Source: Xanthomonas sp. DAR 34887 (GTDB lineage Bacteria; Pseudomonadota; Gammaproteobacteria; Xanthomonadales; Xanthomonadaceae). Taken from it: 64,000 nt of DNA. How positions within the stretch are numbered: the stretch's first letter is position 1; the number at the start of each line of letters is the position of its first letter. The notes beneath the pieces are model-generated. The model was not told the origin of the DNA. It saw only the letters and a list, made by a program, of their open reading frames with translations, and did not search any database. The translations under genes were made by a program, and so were the position numbers. The stretch lies in contig NZ_CP162490.1 in NCBI RefSeq assembly GCF_041245805.1, positions 3,015,001 through 3,079,000 of the forward strand. The letters run 5' to 3'. This document shows positions 48,054 through 56,199 of this stretch, one piece after another.

Positions 48054-49160
48054 TCAACCCTCCGGCGGCTGGCTGGCTGGATCCGCAGGGGCGGTGCTCG
48101 CGCCGCCACGGCATTCCGCGCGTACCGCTTGCGGGGTCTTCCCGGTCCACGCCTGGAACGCCCGTGCAAGCGAGTTGGAATCCTCGAAGCCCAGCAGAAA
48201 CGAGATTTCCGCGTTCGACATCTGCGTGTTGCGCAGATAGTGGTACGCGAGAGACTCGCGCAAGCCATCGAGTATCTGCTGGAACGAGACGCTCTCCTCC
48301 TGCAGCTTGCGCTGCAAGGTGCGCGTACTGACCGCGAGCTTGCGGCTGACCACCTGCATGGACGCCTCGCCGGCCGGCAGCGTCTCCAGCAGCGTGCTGC
48401 GCACTCTTTCCGCCATGCCCGCGCTCTTGTCCAGATCCGCCAGCCGTTGCCGGAAGGACGGCTCGAAGAACATCCACATCTTGTGGTTCTCGGTGAGGAA
48501 CGGCCGCTGCATGTCCACGTTGGCGAACACCAGTGTCGCCAGCGGCGCCTCGCTCACAGGCACGCCGAAATAGGCCTGGTAGGCGCGCGCGTGATCGGCG
48601 CCGGCCTGCATCGCCGACGGCAGACTCACGCGCAGCGGCCGCACCGGGCTGCGCGTGGCCAAGCGCGCCAGCTGTACGAAGAAGACCAGTTTGAACGCAA
48701 GGAACACCGGCGGCGGCGGCACGGTGTTGTCCAGGAAATCGATGCAGACCGTGGTGTGATCGAGAGCGCGCTCGATGCGGATGATCATGGGAGCGATCAG
48801 CCGCACGTATTTGGCGATCCGATCCAGCGCCCCCCACATGTTCGAACTGCACAGCGCGGCGAACAGTTCCGGATCGAACCAGTCCGACGACATTACCTTC
48901 GCGATCTGCAGCGCGACCGGCACATCGGCGTCGATGGATGCGGCCTCGTCCTCGATCGCGACCCAGAGCCTGAAGAAACTCTCAGGATCCAGGCGCACGT
49001 TCTGGCGCGCGAAAAGATCGCCGGGAAGCCGCGCCCGGCGCAGCACCGGTGAAGCGGCCAAGCCGGCATCCTGCATCAACAGGCGCCAGCCCGGCCAGAT
49101 CGCGTAGTCCAGGGTGCGGATGCCGGAGCTTTGCGGCGATGGCGAGCGTTTCGTGTTCAC
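48054..49160 (-). CDS. AraC-family transcriptional regulator
   Basis: The 368-residue regulator has an N-terminal arabinose-binding-type domain of the OruR/ArgR-like family (PF12625 type; MQDAGLAASPVLRRARLPGD onward) and a C-terminal double helix-turn-helix: MQVVSRKLAVSTRTLQRKLQ and MSNAEISFLLGFEDSNSLAR with AFQAWTGKTPQAVR. It starts at a GTG without a strong ribosome site. It faces a five-gene oxidoreductase operon across 284 bp and most likely controls it, though this is inferred from arrangement alone. Confidence 0.85.
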   Translation of the reverse strand: MNTKRSPSPQSSGIRTLDYAIWPGWRLLMQDAGLAASPVLRRARLPGDLFARQNVRLDPESFFRLWVAIEDEAASIDADVPVALQIAKVMSSDWFDPELFAALCSSNMWGALDRIAKYVRLIAPMIIRIERALDHTTVCIDFLDNTVPPPPVFLAFKLVFFVQLARLATRSPVRPLRVSLPSAMQAGADHARAYQAYFGVPVSEAPLATLVFANVDMQRPFLTENHKMWMFFEPSFRQRLADLDKSAGMAERVRSTLLETLPAGEASMQVVSRKLAVSTRTLQRKLQEESVSFQQILDGLRESLAYHYLRNTQMSNAEISFLLGFEDSNSLARAFQAWTGKTPQAVRAECRGGASTAPADPASQPPEG

Positions 49161-49444
49161 TGCTGAAGTCTATGAGGCGGATCGTGCCACGGCAACGGCG
49201 GAAGACGCCAAGCTGGCCCGGTTCAACTTGGCGCGTTTGGCTGTCAGGTTGGCGCGTTCCGCCAGTGTGGAGGGCCCGGCTTGCGGGCAAAGTTGCCGCC
49301 ACGGCCGCACCCATACCGACCTTCATCGGCGCCGCGTCGCAGCGCAGGCGCACGACGCATTCCCCCGCATCGGTGGAGGTTCGCGTCCTGCCGCAGCACC
49401 AGCGCCCCGAAGTCCGAACCACATCAATCATTGCAAGGATCGTC

Positions 49445-50251
49445 ATGAAGAAAACCATTCTGATCACCGGCGCCTCGTCGGGCTTTGGCCTGATGCTCGC
49501 CCGCAAGTTGCACCAAGACGGCTACACCGTGATCGGCACCAGCCGCCAGCCGGAGAAGCACGCGCACAAAGTGCCGTTCAAACTGCTGCGCCTGGACATC
49601 GACGACGACGCCTCCATCCAAGCGTTCACCCAGGAGCTGTTCGCCTCCGTCAAGCGCCTGGACGTGCTCGTCAACAACGCGGGCTATATGGTCACCGGGA
49701 TCGCGGAAGAGACCCCCATCGAGGTAGGCCGCCAGCAGTTCGAAACCAACTTCTGGGGCACGGTCAAGGTCACCAATGCCCTGCTGCCCCATCTGCGCAA
49801 GCAGAAGAGCGGCCAGATCATCACCGTCAGTTCGATCGTCGGCCTGATCGGCCCGCCGAACCTGTCCTACTACTCGGCTTCCAAGCATGCGGTCGAAGGC
49901 TACTTCAAGGCCCTGCGCTTCGAGTTGAACCAATTCGACATCAAGGTCAGCGTCGTCGAGCCGGTGTGGTTCAAGACCAACCTCGGCGAGAACGCGTTCT
50001 CCTCCGCCGGCGGCGATATCGCGGACTACGACGCCTACCGCAAGCAGGTGCGCGCGGCCACACAGAAAGGCATCGACGAGGCGGAGGCGCCCGACGCCGT
50101 GGTCCACACCATCGCCAGGCTCATCGAGACCAAGGAACCGAAGTTCAACAACCCGGTGGGGAAGATGACCGGAATGATCCTGTTCCTGCAGAGCTATGCG
50201 CCCAGGATGTTCGAGGGATCCATTCTCAAGAGCGTCAGGACGGCGAGCTGA
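49445..50251 (+). CDS. Short-chain dehydrogenase, retinol-dehydrogenase-like
   Basis: This 268-residue SDR has ILITGASSGFGLMLARKL (NADP-binding), LVNNAGYMVTG, ITVSSIVGLIG and the YYSASKHAVEG Tyr-Lys pair, the typical classical SDR set. The later VEPVWFKTNLGEN and a long C-terminus suggest the group annotated as oxidoreductase of fatty or steroid-like alcohols. AAGGA lies five bases before the ATG. It opens an operon of SDR, NTF2-like, YCII-like, a second SDR and an aldehyde dehydrogenase, divergent from the AraC regulator. Confidence 0.88.
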   Translation: MKKTILITGASSGFGLMLARKLHQDGYTVIGTSRQPEKHAHKVPFKLLRLDIDDDASIQAFTQELFASVKRLDVLVNNAGYMVTGIAEETPIEVGRQQFETNFWGTVKVTNALLPHLRKQKSGQIITVSSIVGLIGPPNLSYYSASKHAVEGYFKALRFELNQFDIKVSVVEPVWFKTNLGENAFSSAGGDIADYDAYRKQVRAATQKGIDEAEAPDAVVHTIARLIETKEPKFNNPVGKMTGMILFLQSYAPRMFEGSILKSVRTAS

Positions 50252-50315
50252 ATCCGCGCACCGTTCCGCGACGCACGCTCGCAACGCCTTTCCATCGACC
50301 TACGGACACAAGCCA

Positions 50316-50780
50316 GTGACTACCGAACGTTCCGCCCCGCCTGCGCACCTCATCGCAAGCGTCCCTACCGGCCAACCGCACGCGGCGGCCCACGCCGGCC
50401 TGCTGGAGTGGCACCGCATCGTGGCCGACCTGGATTGGGAGCGCCTGCCCGACCTGCTGGCCGAGGACGTGGTGTTCCGCAATCCGGCAGTCTTCGAACC
50501 GTACCGAGGCAAGGCCACGATGGTGACGACCCTGCGCGCGGTATTCAGCGTGCTCGAGGACTTCATCTACCTGCGGCATTTCGGCAGCGAGACCGGCTAC
50601 GTGCTGGAATTCAGCGCCCGGATCGGCGACGAGCGCCTGCTCGGCGTGGACCTGGTGGAGTTCGACGCGACCGGCAAGATCGTCGATTTCATGGTCATGA
50701 TGCGCCCCGCCGAGACGGTCATGGCCCTGGCCGCCGAAGCCGGCAAGCGCTTGTCGGCTAGCCCCGATGCGGCCGCATGA
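50316..50780 (+). CDS. NTF2-like (SnoaL-type) protein
   Basis: The 154-residue product has a nuclear-transport-factor-2 fold: HAGLLEWHRIVADLDWERLP, LLAEDVVFRNPAVFEPYRGK, then VLEFSARIGDERLLGVDLVE and FDATGKIVDFMVMMRP. Proteins of this shape are small isomerases, hydratases or scaffolds with a cone-shaped pocket. The start is placed at the GTG at 50316, outside the preceding SDR gene; the frame is open further upstream. Probably a member of the operon. Reaction unknown. Confidence 0.75.
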   Translation: MTTERSAPPAHLIASVPTGQPHAAAHAGLLEWHRIVADLDWERLPDLLAEDVVFRNPAVFEPYRGKATMVTTLRAVFSVLEDFIYLRHFGSETGYVLEFSARIGDERLLGVDLVEFDATGKIVDFMVMMRPAETVMALAAEAGKRLSASPDAAA

Positions 50781-50820
50781 CGCGGTCGCGCCCAACCCTT
50801 CCCCACCGCAAGGCATCACC

Positions 50821-51117
50821 ATGAAGTACTACCTGTGCAAGTTCATTCCGCCACGCTCCGATTTCCTGGTGACGATGTCGGCCGACGAGGCGTCGTGGAT
50901 GAAACAGCATGGCGCGTTTCTCGATGACCTTCTCGCGAAGCACGTCATCATCGCCCACGGTCCGGTGATCGACGACACCGGCGGCTATGGCGTATCGCTG
51001 TACCGGATCGCCGACGACGAAGACATCGCCGCGTTCACCTCGCAAGACCCGATCGTGAAGAACGGTGTGGGCCACTACGAACACTACGTCATGCTGCATC
51101 TCGCCTCGCGCGCCTGA
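50821..51117 (+). CDS. YCII-related protein
   Basis: A 98-residue protein of the YCII/YciI fold (ferredoxin-like): MKYYLCKFIPPRSDFLVTMS, SWMKQHGAFLDDLLAKHVII, the histidine of AHGPVIDDTGGYGVSL and an acidic VADEED-like DDEDIAAF. Some relatives act in dehalogenation or as small enzymes. CAAGG precedes the ATG. It is the third gene of the SDR operon. A second YCII-type gene occurs at 59572-59886 beside azoR. Confidence 0.82.
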   Translation: MKYYLCKFIPPRSDFLVTMSADEASWMKQHGAFLDDLLAKHVIIAHGPVIDDTGGYGVSLYRIADDEDIAAFTSQDPIVKNGVGHYEHYVMLHLASRA

Positions 51118-51135
51118 CTTGCGAAGGATATCGCC

Positions 51136-51841
51136 ATGCACATTCAAGGTTCCGTCGCGCTCGTCACCGGCGCCAATCGCGGGCTAGGCGCCTCATTCGT
51201 GCGCGCCTTGCAGGCCGCCGGCGCGGCCAGGATCTATGCGGCGGCGCGCGACCCCGCCAGCGTCGTCCAGGCCGGCGCGATCCCGGTACGCCTGGACGTG
51301 ACCCGCCCCGAGCAGATCGATGCCCTCGCCCGCGAATTGGGCGACGTCAGCCTGCTGATCAACAACGCGGGCATCGGCGGTTCGGGGCCGATACTCGCCG
51401 CCAGCGCCATCGAGAAGCTGCATCGGCAGTTCGAGACCAATGCGGTGGGCCCGTTGCGCATGGCGCAGGCGTTCGCCCATTCTGGCCAAGCGCAATGGCA
51501 GCGCCATCATCAACGTCATCTCCGCCCTGAGCTGGGCCACGCTACCCGGCGTCAGCGGCAGCTACAGCGCTTCCAAGGCCGCGGCCTGGGCATTGAGCAA
51601 TGCGATGCGGCAGGAATTGACGGCGCAGGCAACCGCAGTCCTGTCGCTGCACGTCGCATTCATGGACACCGACATGGCCAGCGGGGTACCCGGCGCCAAG
51701 GCGTCCCCCGACGCGATCGCGCGCATGGCGCTCGCCGCATTGGCGCAGGGGCAGTCGGAACTGTTGGCCGACGAGGTGACTCTCAGGGTGCACGCAGGCC
51801 TGACCTCGGTACCGCCGATGTACCTGGGAACGCCCGGCTGA
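51136..51841 (+). pseudogene. Short-chain dehydrogenase, frameshifted
   Basis: The first frame reads VALVTGANRGLGASFVRALQ, LLINNAGIGGSGP and ends its SDR match at LRMAQAFA, near 51477. The match resumes in the next frame as PILAKRNGSAIINVISALSW, then SGSYSASKAAAWALSNAM (Tyr-Lys pair) to the stop at 51839-51841. Comparison of AFA-PILAKR with the SDR family suggests that two bases are missing in GCGTTCGCCCATT (51469-51481). Restored, the protein would be about 235 residues with all catalytic residues. Whether this is decay or a sequencing error cannot be decided here. Confidence 0.8.
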
Positions 51842-52019
51842 CGCCGCCCAGACAGCGACGCACTTGGCGCGCCGGCCGCTGACTGCCCCGCTGCCGCTCG
51901 CACCGCCACGCGCGCAACGCGCATGTGGGTCGTCGCCGCTAGGGCGATGCCCGCGGCAGCGCTTCCCTGACCAAACCACGAACGGCCGCACGCGGCAGTT
52001 CATCACCCGAGGAACCATC

Positions 52020-53393
52020 ATGGCCTACAGAACGCTCAACCCCTTCACCGAACAAACGATCGAGGAATTCGCCGAGCACTCGGACAGCGCAGTCGAAATC
52101 GCACTGGCCCAGGCCGACGCGCTCTACCACTCGAGCTGGTCGAAAGGCGAGATGGCGCCCCGCCTCGCCGTGCTCGCACGGCTGGCGGCGCTGCTGATCG
52201 AAAACCGCGACATGCTGGCGAAGACCATGGCGCTGGAGATGGGCAAACCGGTCGCGCAGGGGCAGATGGAAGTGGATCTCTGCGCCTGGATCGCGAACCA
52301 TTATGCGAGCAGCGCCGCGCAACTGCTCAAGCCCGAGCCGATCGCCAGCGATGTCGGCGAGGCCTGGGCGGAACTGCAGCCGATCGGCGTGCTGCTGGCG
52401 GTGGAGCCATGGAACTTCCCGATCTACCAGCTCACCCGGGTGGTGGCGCCGGCGATCGCGCTCGGCAATCCGGTGCTGTTCAAGCATGCCAGCATCGTGC
52501 CGCAATGCGCCGCCCTGTTCGAACGCCTGGTGTACCAGGCCGGCGCGCCGCAGGGCGTGGCCACGAACCTGTACGTGTCGTCGGCGAAGATTTCCGAACT
52601 GATCGCCGATCCGCGCATCCAGGGCGTGGCGCTGACCGGCTCGGAAGGCGCCGGCAGCAAGGTGGGCGCGCGCGCGTCGGAGATGCTCAAGAAATCGACG
52701 CTGGAACTGGGCGGCAGCGATGTGTTTGTCGTGCTCGACGACGCCGATCTGGCGAAGGCGGTGCAGGCCGGCGTGCTCTCGCGGCTGATCAATGCTGGCC
52801 AGATGTGCACCGCAGCCAAGCGTTTCATCGTCCAGCGCGGCGTCGCGGATGCGTTCACGGCGGCCTTCGTCGAGGGCATGAAGCGCGTGCCGATGGGCGA
52901 CCCGATGGCGCAGGAGACCTTGCTGGGTCCGCTGTCCTCGGCCGAGGCGCTCGACGGGCTCGCACGCCAGGTCGAAGCAGCCGTTGCCAACGGCGCGGAG
53001 GTTCTCACCGGCGGCAAGCGTGCCGATCGCACCGGCTTCTTCTACGAACCCACCGTGCTGACCGGCATCACCAAGCGCAATCCGGCCTACTACCAGGAAT
53101 TCTTCGGCCCGGTGGCGCAACTCTTCGTCGTCGACGACGACGATGCGGCGGTGGCGCTGGCCAACGATTCGCCGTTCGGCCTGGGCGGATCGGTCTTCTC
53201 GGCCGATGTCGCACGCGCACGCGCCCTGGCATCGCGCATCGAGACCGGCATGGTGTTCATCAATACCGCGACGACCTCGCGCCCGGAGTTGCCGTTCGGC
53301 GGCATCAAGCGCTCCGGTTACGGACGCGAGCTTGGCGACGCCGGACTCAAGGAGTTCGCGAACCGCAAACTGGTGGTCGTGAGCAAGAACTGA
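52020..53393 (+). CDS. NAD(P)-dependent aldehyde dehydrogenase, succinate-semialdehyde type
   Basis: The 457-residue dehydrogenase has VEPWNFPIYQLTRVVAPA, FKHASIVPQCAALFERLV, the glutamate LELGGSDVFVVLDDADL and the catalytic cysteine in NAGQMCTAAKRFIV, ending with LPFGGIKRSGYGRELGDAG. Length and motifs match succinate-semialdehyde dehydrogenases of the short GabD type. GAGGA precedes the ATG. It follows the frameshifted SDR by 178 bp and probably closes the operon, oxidising an aldehyde made by the SDRs. Confidence 0.9.
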   Translation: MAYRTLNPFTEQTIEEFAEHSDSAVEIALAQADALYHSSWSKGEMAPRLAVLARLAALLIENRDMLAKTMALEMGKPVAQGQMEVDLCAWIANHYASSAAQLLKPEPIASDVGEAWAELQPIGVLLAVEPWNFPIYQLTRVVAPAIALGNPVLFKHASIVPQCAALFERLVYQAGAPQGVATNLYVSSAKISELIADPRIQGVALTGSEGAGSKVGARASEMLKKSTLELGGSDVFVVLDDADLAKAVQAGVLSRLINAGQMCTAAKRFIVQRGVADAFTAAFVEGMKRVPMGDPMAQETLLGPLSSAEALDGLARQVEAAVANGAEVLTGGKRADRTGFFYEPTVLTGITKRNPAYYQEFFGPVAQLFVVDDDDAAVALANDSPFGLGGSVFSADVARARALASRIETGMVFINTATTSRPELPFGGIKRSGYGRELGDAGLKEFANRKLVVVSKN

Positions 53394-53539
53394 GCTTCGC
53401 GCCGGCCCGCCTTGCGCTGCGGTCCGCGCCGCGTCGGGCTGCATCACGCCTGGCCGGCCGCATCGGCCGCGCAGGGACGCTGCGGGCGGGGATGGTCGCC
53501 GATGAAACGCCGCACCTGCACAGGCAGGGCGGCAGTCGA

Positions 53540-53854
53540 TGGTGCCCGAGGCCGGAATCGAACCGGCATGACCGTCAGGTCGAGGGATTTTCGTACCACT
53601 TCGGCTTTCGCCGCCGGCGCCATCGCGCCGTTCGTGGTCTGGAGCACGCCTTCACCCTAGCCTCGCGGCCGTAGGTGCCCGCCGTCTGCTCTCTACACCT
53701 TCCCGACCGAAGTGGTCGGGCTTGGCTCGGCGTTGACTCGGATGCCGCAGCATCCAGGGCGTTCGCCGACTTTGACGGGTGCCACTTCGGGCGTTTCCCC
53801 CCGAAGGCTCAAATTGTCCAAGTCCCTTGTGTCTACCAGTTTCACCACTCGGGC
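53540..53854 (-). tRNA. tRNA-Leu(UAA), interrupted by a group I intron
   Basis: The 5' exon is the 35 nt at 53820-53854 (starting GCCCGAGTGGTGAAAC, ending AGGGACTT). The 3' exon is the 52 nt at 53540-53591 (AAAATCCCTCGACC to CTCGGGCACCA, with encoded CCA). Spliced, they give an 87-nt tRNA with a 7-bp acceptor stem GCCCGAG/CTCGGGC, an anticodon arm AGGGA-CTTAAAA-TCCCT with anticodon UAA, a long variable arm GACC-TGAC-GGTC and a T arm GCCGG-TTCGATT-CCGGC. The interruption falls between U34 and A35. No other Leu tRNA is in the window. Confidence 0.93.
53592..53819 (-). ncRNA. Group I intron in tRNA-Leu(UAA), 228 nt, no ORF
   Basis: The insert splits the anticodon after U34, the position used by cyanobacterial and plastid tRNA-Leu introns. 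Core elements are visible on the minus strand: TTTGAGCCTT near the 5' end, a P/Q-type GAGCCAAGCC (53719-53728), an R-type GTAGAGAGCAGACGG (complement of 53682-53695) whose GAGCA can pair with TGCTC of the S-type segment (complement of 53641-53647) to form P7, and the terminal G (53592). Exon CUU can pair with intron GAG, giving the U-G at the 5' splice site. This matches subgroup IC3 introns from memory of the Anabaena sequence. Confidence 0.9.
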
Positions 53855-54061
53855 ATGAGCGGTCCCGCACGTTCGTCGCCGGTTTGCCGCGTGTCTGCGA
53901 CCGACTTGCCTAGCGTGCCTGATCGCGAGCGAATTGTGAACCGCAACGTGCGCCGCTGTTCTGGCGGGCTACGCGCGCCAGCCGAAAGAGCCCCGGTGCC
54001 GCCGCCACGACGGAACCGGGGATGCCATTCGGCAAGGTGAACCTGGTGACCCGGGCGCCGC
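53855..54061. other. Spacer upstream of tRNA-Leu
   Basis: The 207 bp between hemN stop and the tRNA 5' end should contain the tRNA promoter. I see a possible TTCACA (complement near 53933-53938) but no clear -10 element, so none is called. Confidence 0.3.
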
Positions 54062-55468
54062 TCAGATCGCCCGCGAATAGCGCGCCGGTTGCGCCGGCTG
54101 GCGCAGATAGCGGTCGAAGCACATCGCGATCAGGCGCAGCAGCGGGCGCCCGCGCACGGTGGCCTGGATGGTGCCGTCGCGGTAGTCGGCCAGGCCGTCG
54201 GCGCACAGCGGCGCCAGCACCTGCAACTCTTCATGGAAATAGCTGGCGAAGTCGATGCCGTGGCGCTGCGCCAGCGCGGCGACGTCGGCGCGGCCCTGGC
54301 ACATCAGCTGCTGGATCAGCTCCGCGCGCAGCGCGTCGTCGGCGCTGAGTTGCAGGCCGCGCAGCACCGGGCTGTCGCCGGCGTCCACCGCCGCCTCCCA
54401 GGCCGGCAGCTCGCGCTGGTTCTGGCTGTAGCTGTCGCCGATGCGGCTGATCGCGCTGACGCCCAGGCCTAGCAGGTCGGTGTCGGCATGCGTGGTGTAA
54501 CCCATGAAATTGCGGTGCAGCCCGCCCTGGCGCTGCGCGCGCGCCAGGTCTTCGTGCGGCAGCGCGAAATGGTCCATGCCGATGTACTGGTAGCCGGCCG
54601 CCGACAGTTTGCGCACCGCCAATCCGAGCAGCGCGAGCTTCTGCTCGGCGTCGGGCAGTTCCGCATCGGCGATGCGCCGTTGCGCCTTGAACAGATGCGG
54701 CATGTGCGCATAGCCGTAGACGGCCAGGCGGTCCGGCCGCGCCGCGATCACCGTGTCCAGGGTGCGCTCGAAGCCGGCCAGGGTCTGCCGCGGCAGCCCG
54801 TAGATCAGGTCCACATTGACCGAGCGCATGCCCTGCACGCGGCAGGCGCGCAGGATGTCCAGGGTCTCGGCCACGCCCTGGCGGCGATTGATCGCCTGCT
54901 GCACCAGCGGGTCGAAGTCCTGGATGCCCAGGCTGGCGCGATTGAAGCCCAGCGCCGCCAGCGCGGCGATGTCCTGCGGGGTCACCGTACGCGGGTCCAG
55001 CTCGATGGAAATGTCGCGGTCCGGCGCATCGCTGAAACGGAACAAGCTGCGCAGGCCCTGCAACAGCTCGCCGAGCAGCTCCGGCGCCAGGAAATTCGGC
55101 GTGCCGCCGCCCAGATGCAACTGCACCACCTCGCGCTCGGTTTCGAAGCAGGCGGCCATCATCGCCGCCTCGCGCAACACGCGCTGCACGTAGGCGCGGC
55201 CTTTGCCGGTGTCGCGGGTGATGACCCGGTTGCAGCCGCAGTAGAAACACGGGTTGCGGCAGAACGGCACATGCACGTACAGCGACAGCGGCCGCGCCGG
55301 ATCGCTGGCCTGCACCGCCGCGAACAGCTGCGCCGGGCCGAACCCGGCCTGGAAATGCGGCGCGGTCGGATACGAGGTGTAGCGCGGGCCGGGACGGTCG
55401 TAGCGGCGCAGCAACTCGGCGTCGAAGGTCCAGGTGGCGGCGGGATCGGAGGCGGTCAGGATGTCCAT
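54062..55468 (-). CDS. hemN: Oxygen-independent coproporphyrinogen III oxidase
   Basis: HemN is a radical-SAM enzyme that decarboxylates coproporphyrinogen III to protoporphyrinogen IX when oxygen is low. The 468-residue protein has RPGPRYTSYPTAPHF, the iron-sulfur motif CRNPCFYCGC (CxxxCxxC), QLHLGGGTPNFLAPE, SIELDPRTVTPQ and DLIYGLPRQTLAGF, plus a late HemN-specific QQLMCQGRADV. The start is the ATG at 55468; another ATG lies four codons upstream. An FNR-type box lies 36 bp before it. It follows the truncated haemoglobin gene in the same direction. Confidence 0.94.
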   Translation of the reverse strand: MDILTASDPAATWTFDAELLRRYDRPGPRYTSYPTAPHFQAGFGPAQLFAAVQASDPARPLSLYVHVPFCRNPCFYCGCNRVITRDTGKGRAYVQRVLREAAMMAACFETEREVVQLHLGGGTPNFLAPELLGELLQGLRSLFRFSDAPDRDISIELDPRTVTPQDIAALAALGFNRASLGIQDFDPLVQQAINRRQGVAETLDILRACRVQGMRSVNVDLIYGLPRQTLAGFERTLDTVIAARPDRLAVYGYAHMPHLFKAQRRIADAELPDAEQKLALLGLAVRKLSAAGYQYIGMDHFALPHEDLARAQRQGGLHRNFMGYTTHADTDLLGLGVSAISRIGDSYSQNQRELPAWEAAVDAGDSPVLRGLQLSADDALRAELIQQLMCQGRADVAALAQRHGIDFASYFHEELQVLAPLCADGLADYRDGTIQATVRGRPLLRLIAMCFDRYLRQPAQPARYSRAI

Positions 55469-55503
55469 GGCGAGCAGCATGCGCGGCCCGGCGCCAGGCC
55501 GCC

Positions 55504-55517
55504 TTGACCTGGATCAA
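55504..55517 (-). promoter_or_regulatory. FNR/Anr-type box before hemN
   Basis: TTGACCTGGATCAA differs from the consensus TTGATnnnnATCAA by one base. Its centre (55510.5) would give an activator-dependent start about 41 bp downstream, near 55469, that is, at the hemN ATG. Confidence 0.6.
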
Positions 55518-55538
55518 TCCGCTGCAGCGATCCGAGCA

Positions 55539-55973
55539 TCACTCGACAGGCGGCAACGGCAGCGCCGGCTCGAACGGCCGCCAGCTCATCTGGTGGCGCC
55601 GCCAGAAGGTGTCGGCGATGCGCGTGGCGATGTCGTCGGCGAGCACGCGCATCGGCGCATTGTCCAGTTCGGCGGTGGTGGCGCGGAACAGGCCCAGCCA
55701 GCGCTGGAACAGGACATCGCTGAGTTCGCGCATGGCCATGTGCTTGGGCATCGGCGCGCCGCGGAAGCGCCGCGTGCCGCGCAGCATCGCCGACCAGAAA
55801 TCGCTCAGCTGCAGCAGGTGCGCGTCCCAGTCCTCGATATGTGCGGCGAACACCGCGGCCAGGTCGGCGTCGGCGCGCACGCGGCGATAGAAGGCCTCCA
55901 CCAGGGCGCGCACTTCCTCCTCGCTGCACAGGTCCGGCCCGGGCAACGGCAACGCGGCGAGATCGTCATGCAT
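55539..55973 (-). CDS. Group III truncated haemoglobin
   Basis: The 144-residue haem protein has EEVRALVEAFYRRVRADADL, AAVFAAHIEDWDAHLLQLSD, FWSAMLRGTRRFRGAPMPKH and WLGLFRATTAELDN, the pattern of group III (trHbP) globins such as those of Campylobacter and Ralstonia. H in PMPKHMAM is a plausible proximal ligand. A role in low-oxygen or nitric-oxide metabolism is likely. The ATG at 55973 has AGGAG seven bases upstream, and a perfect FNR/Anr box is centred about 58 bp before it. Confidence 0.88.
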   Translation of the reverse strand: MHDDLAALPLPGPDLCSEEEVRALVEAFYRRVRADADLAAVFAAHIEDWDAHLLQLSDFWSAMLRGTRRFRGAPMPKHMAMRELSDVLFQRWLGLFRATTAELDNAPMRVLADDIATRIADTFWRRHQMSWRPFEPALPLPPVE

Positions 55974-56024
55974 GTCGGTGCTCCTGCTCGATGGCGCCAG
56001 TATCCGCAGCCGCCGCGGGCCGGC

Positions 56025-56038
56025 CTTGATCAGGATCA
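56025..56038. promoter_or_regulatory. FNR/Anr box between trHb and CcoG-like operon
   Basis: TTGATCAGGATCAA matches the consensus TTGATnnnnATCAA exactly. The centre at 56031.5 predicts a transcript start near 55990, 17 nt before the globin ATG, as expected for class II activation. It may also serve the divergent gene at 56200. Confidence 0.72.
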
Positions 56039-56199
56039 ATGTCGCCACGCGCGCCGCTGCCTAGTCTGCGTGGGCGGCATGCGCCTGCGCCGACGCCGAC
56101 GGGGAGCGGCGGCGCGACCGCGTGCGGGCGGCGCCAGCCCATGCGCGGCACCACCCAGGCGCATGCCGCACCTCCCTTTCGCGATGGAACCCGCCCGTC

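Noticed and set aside
53675..54206. Open frames across tRNA-Leu and its intron
   Set aside because: They cross a tRNA exon and intron core in antisense; the RNA explanation accounts for the sequence.
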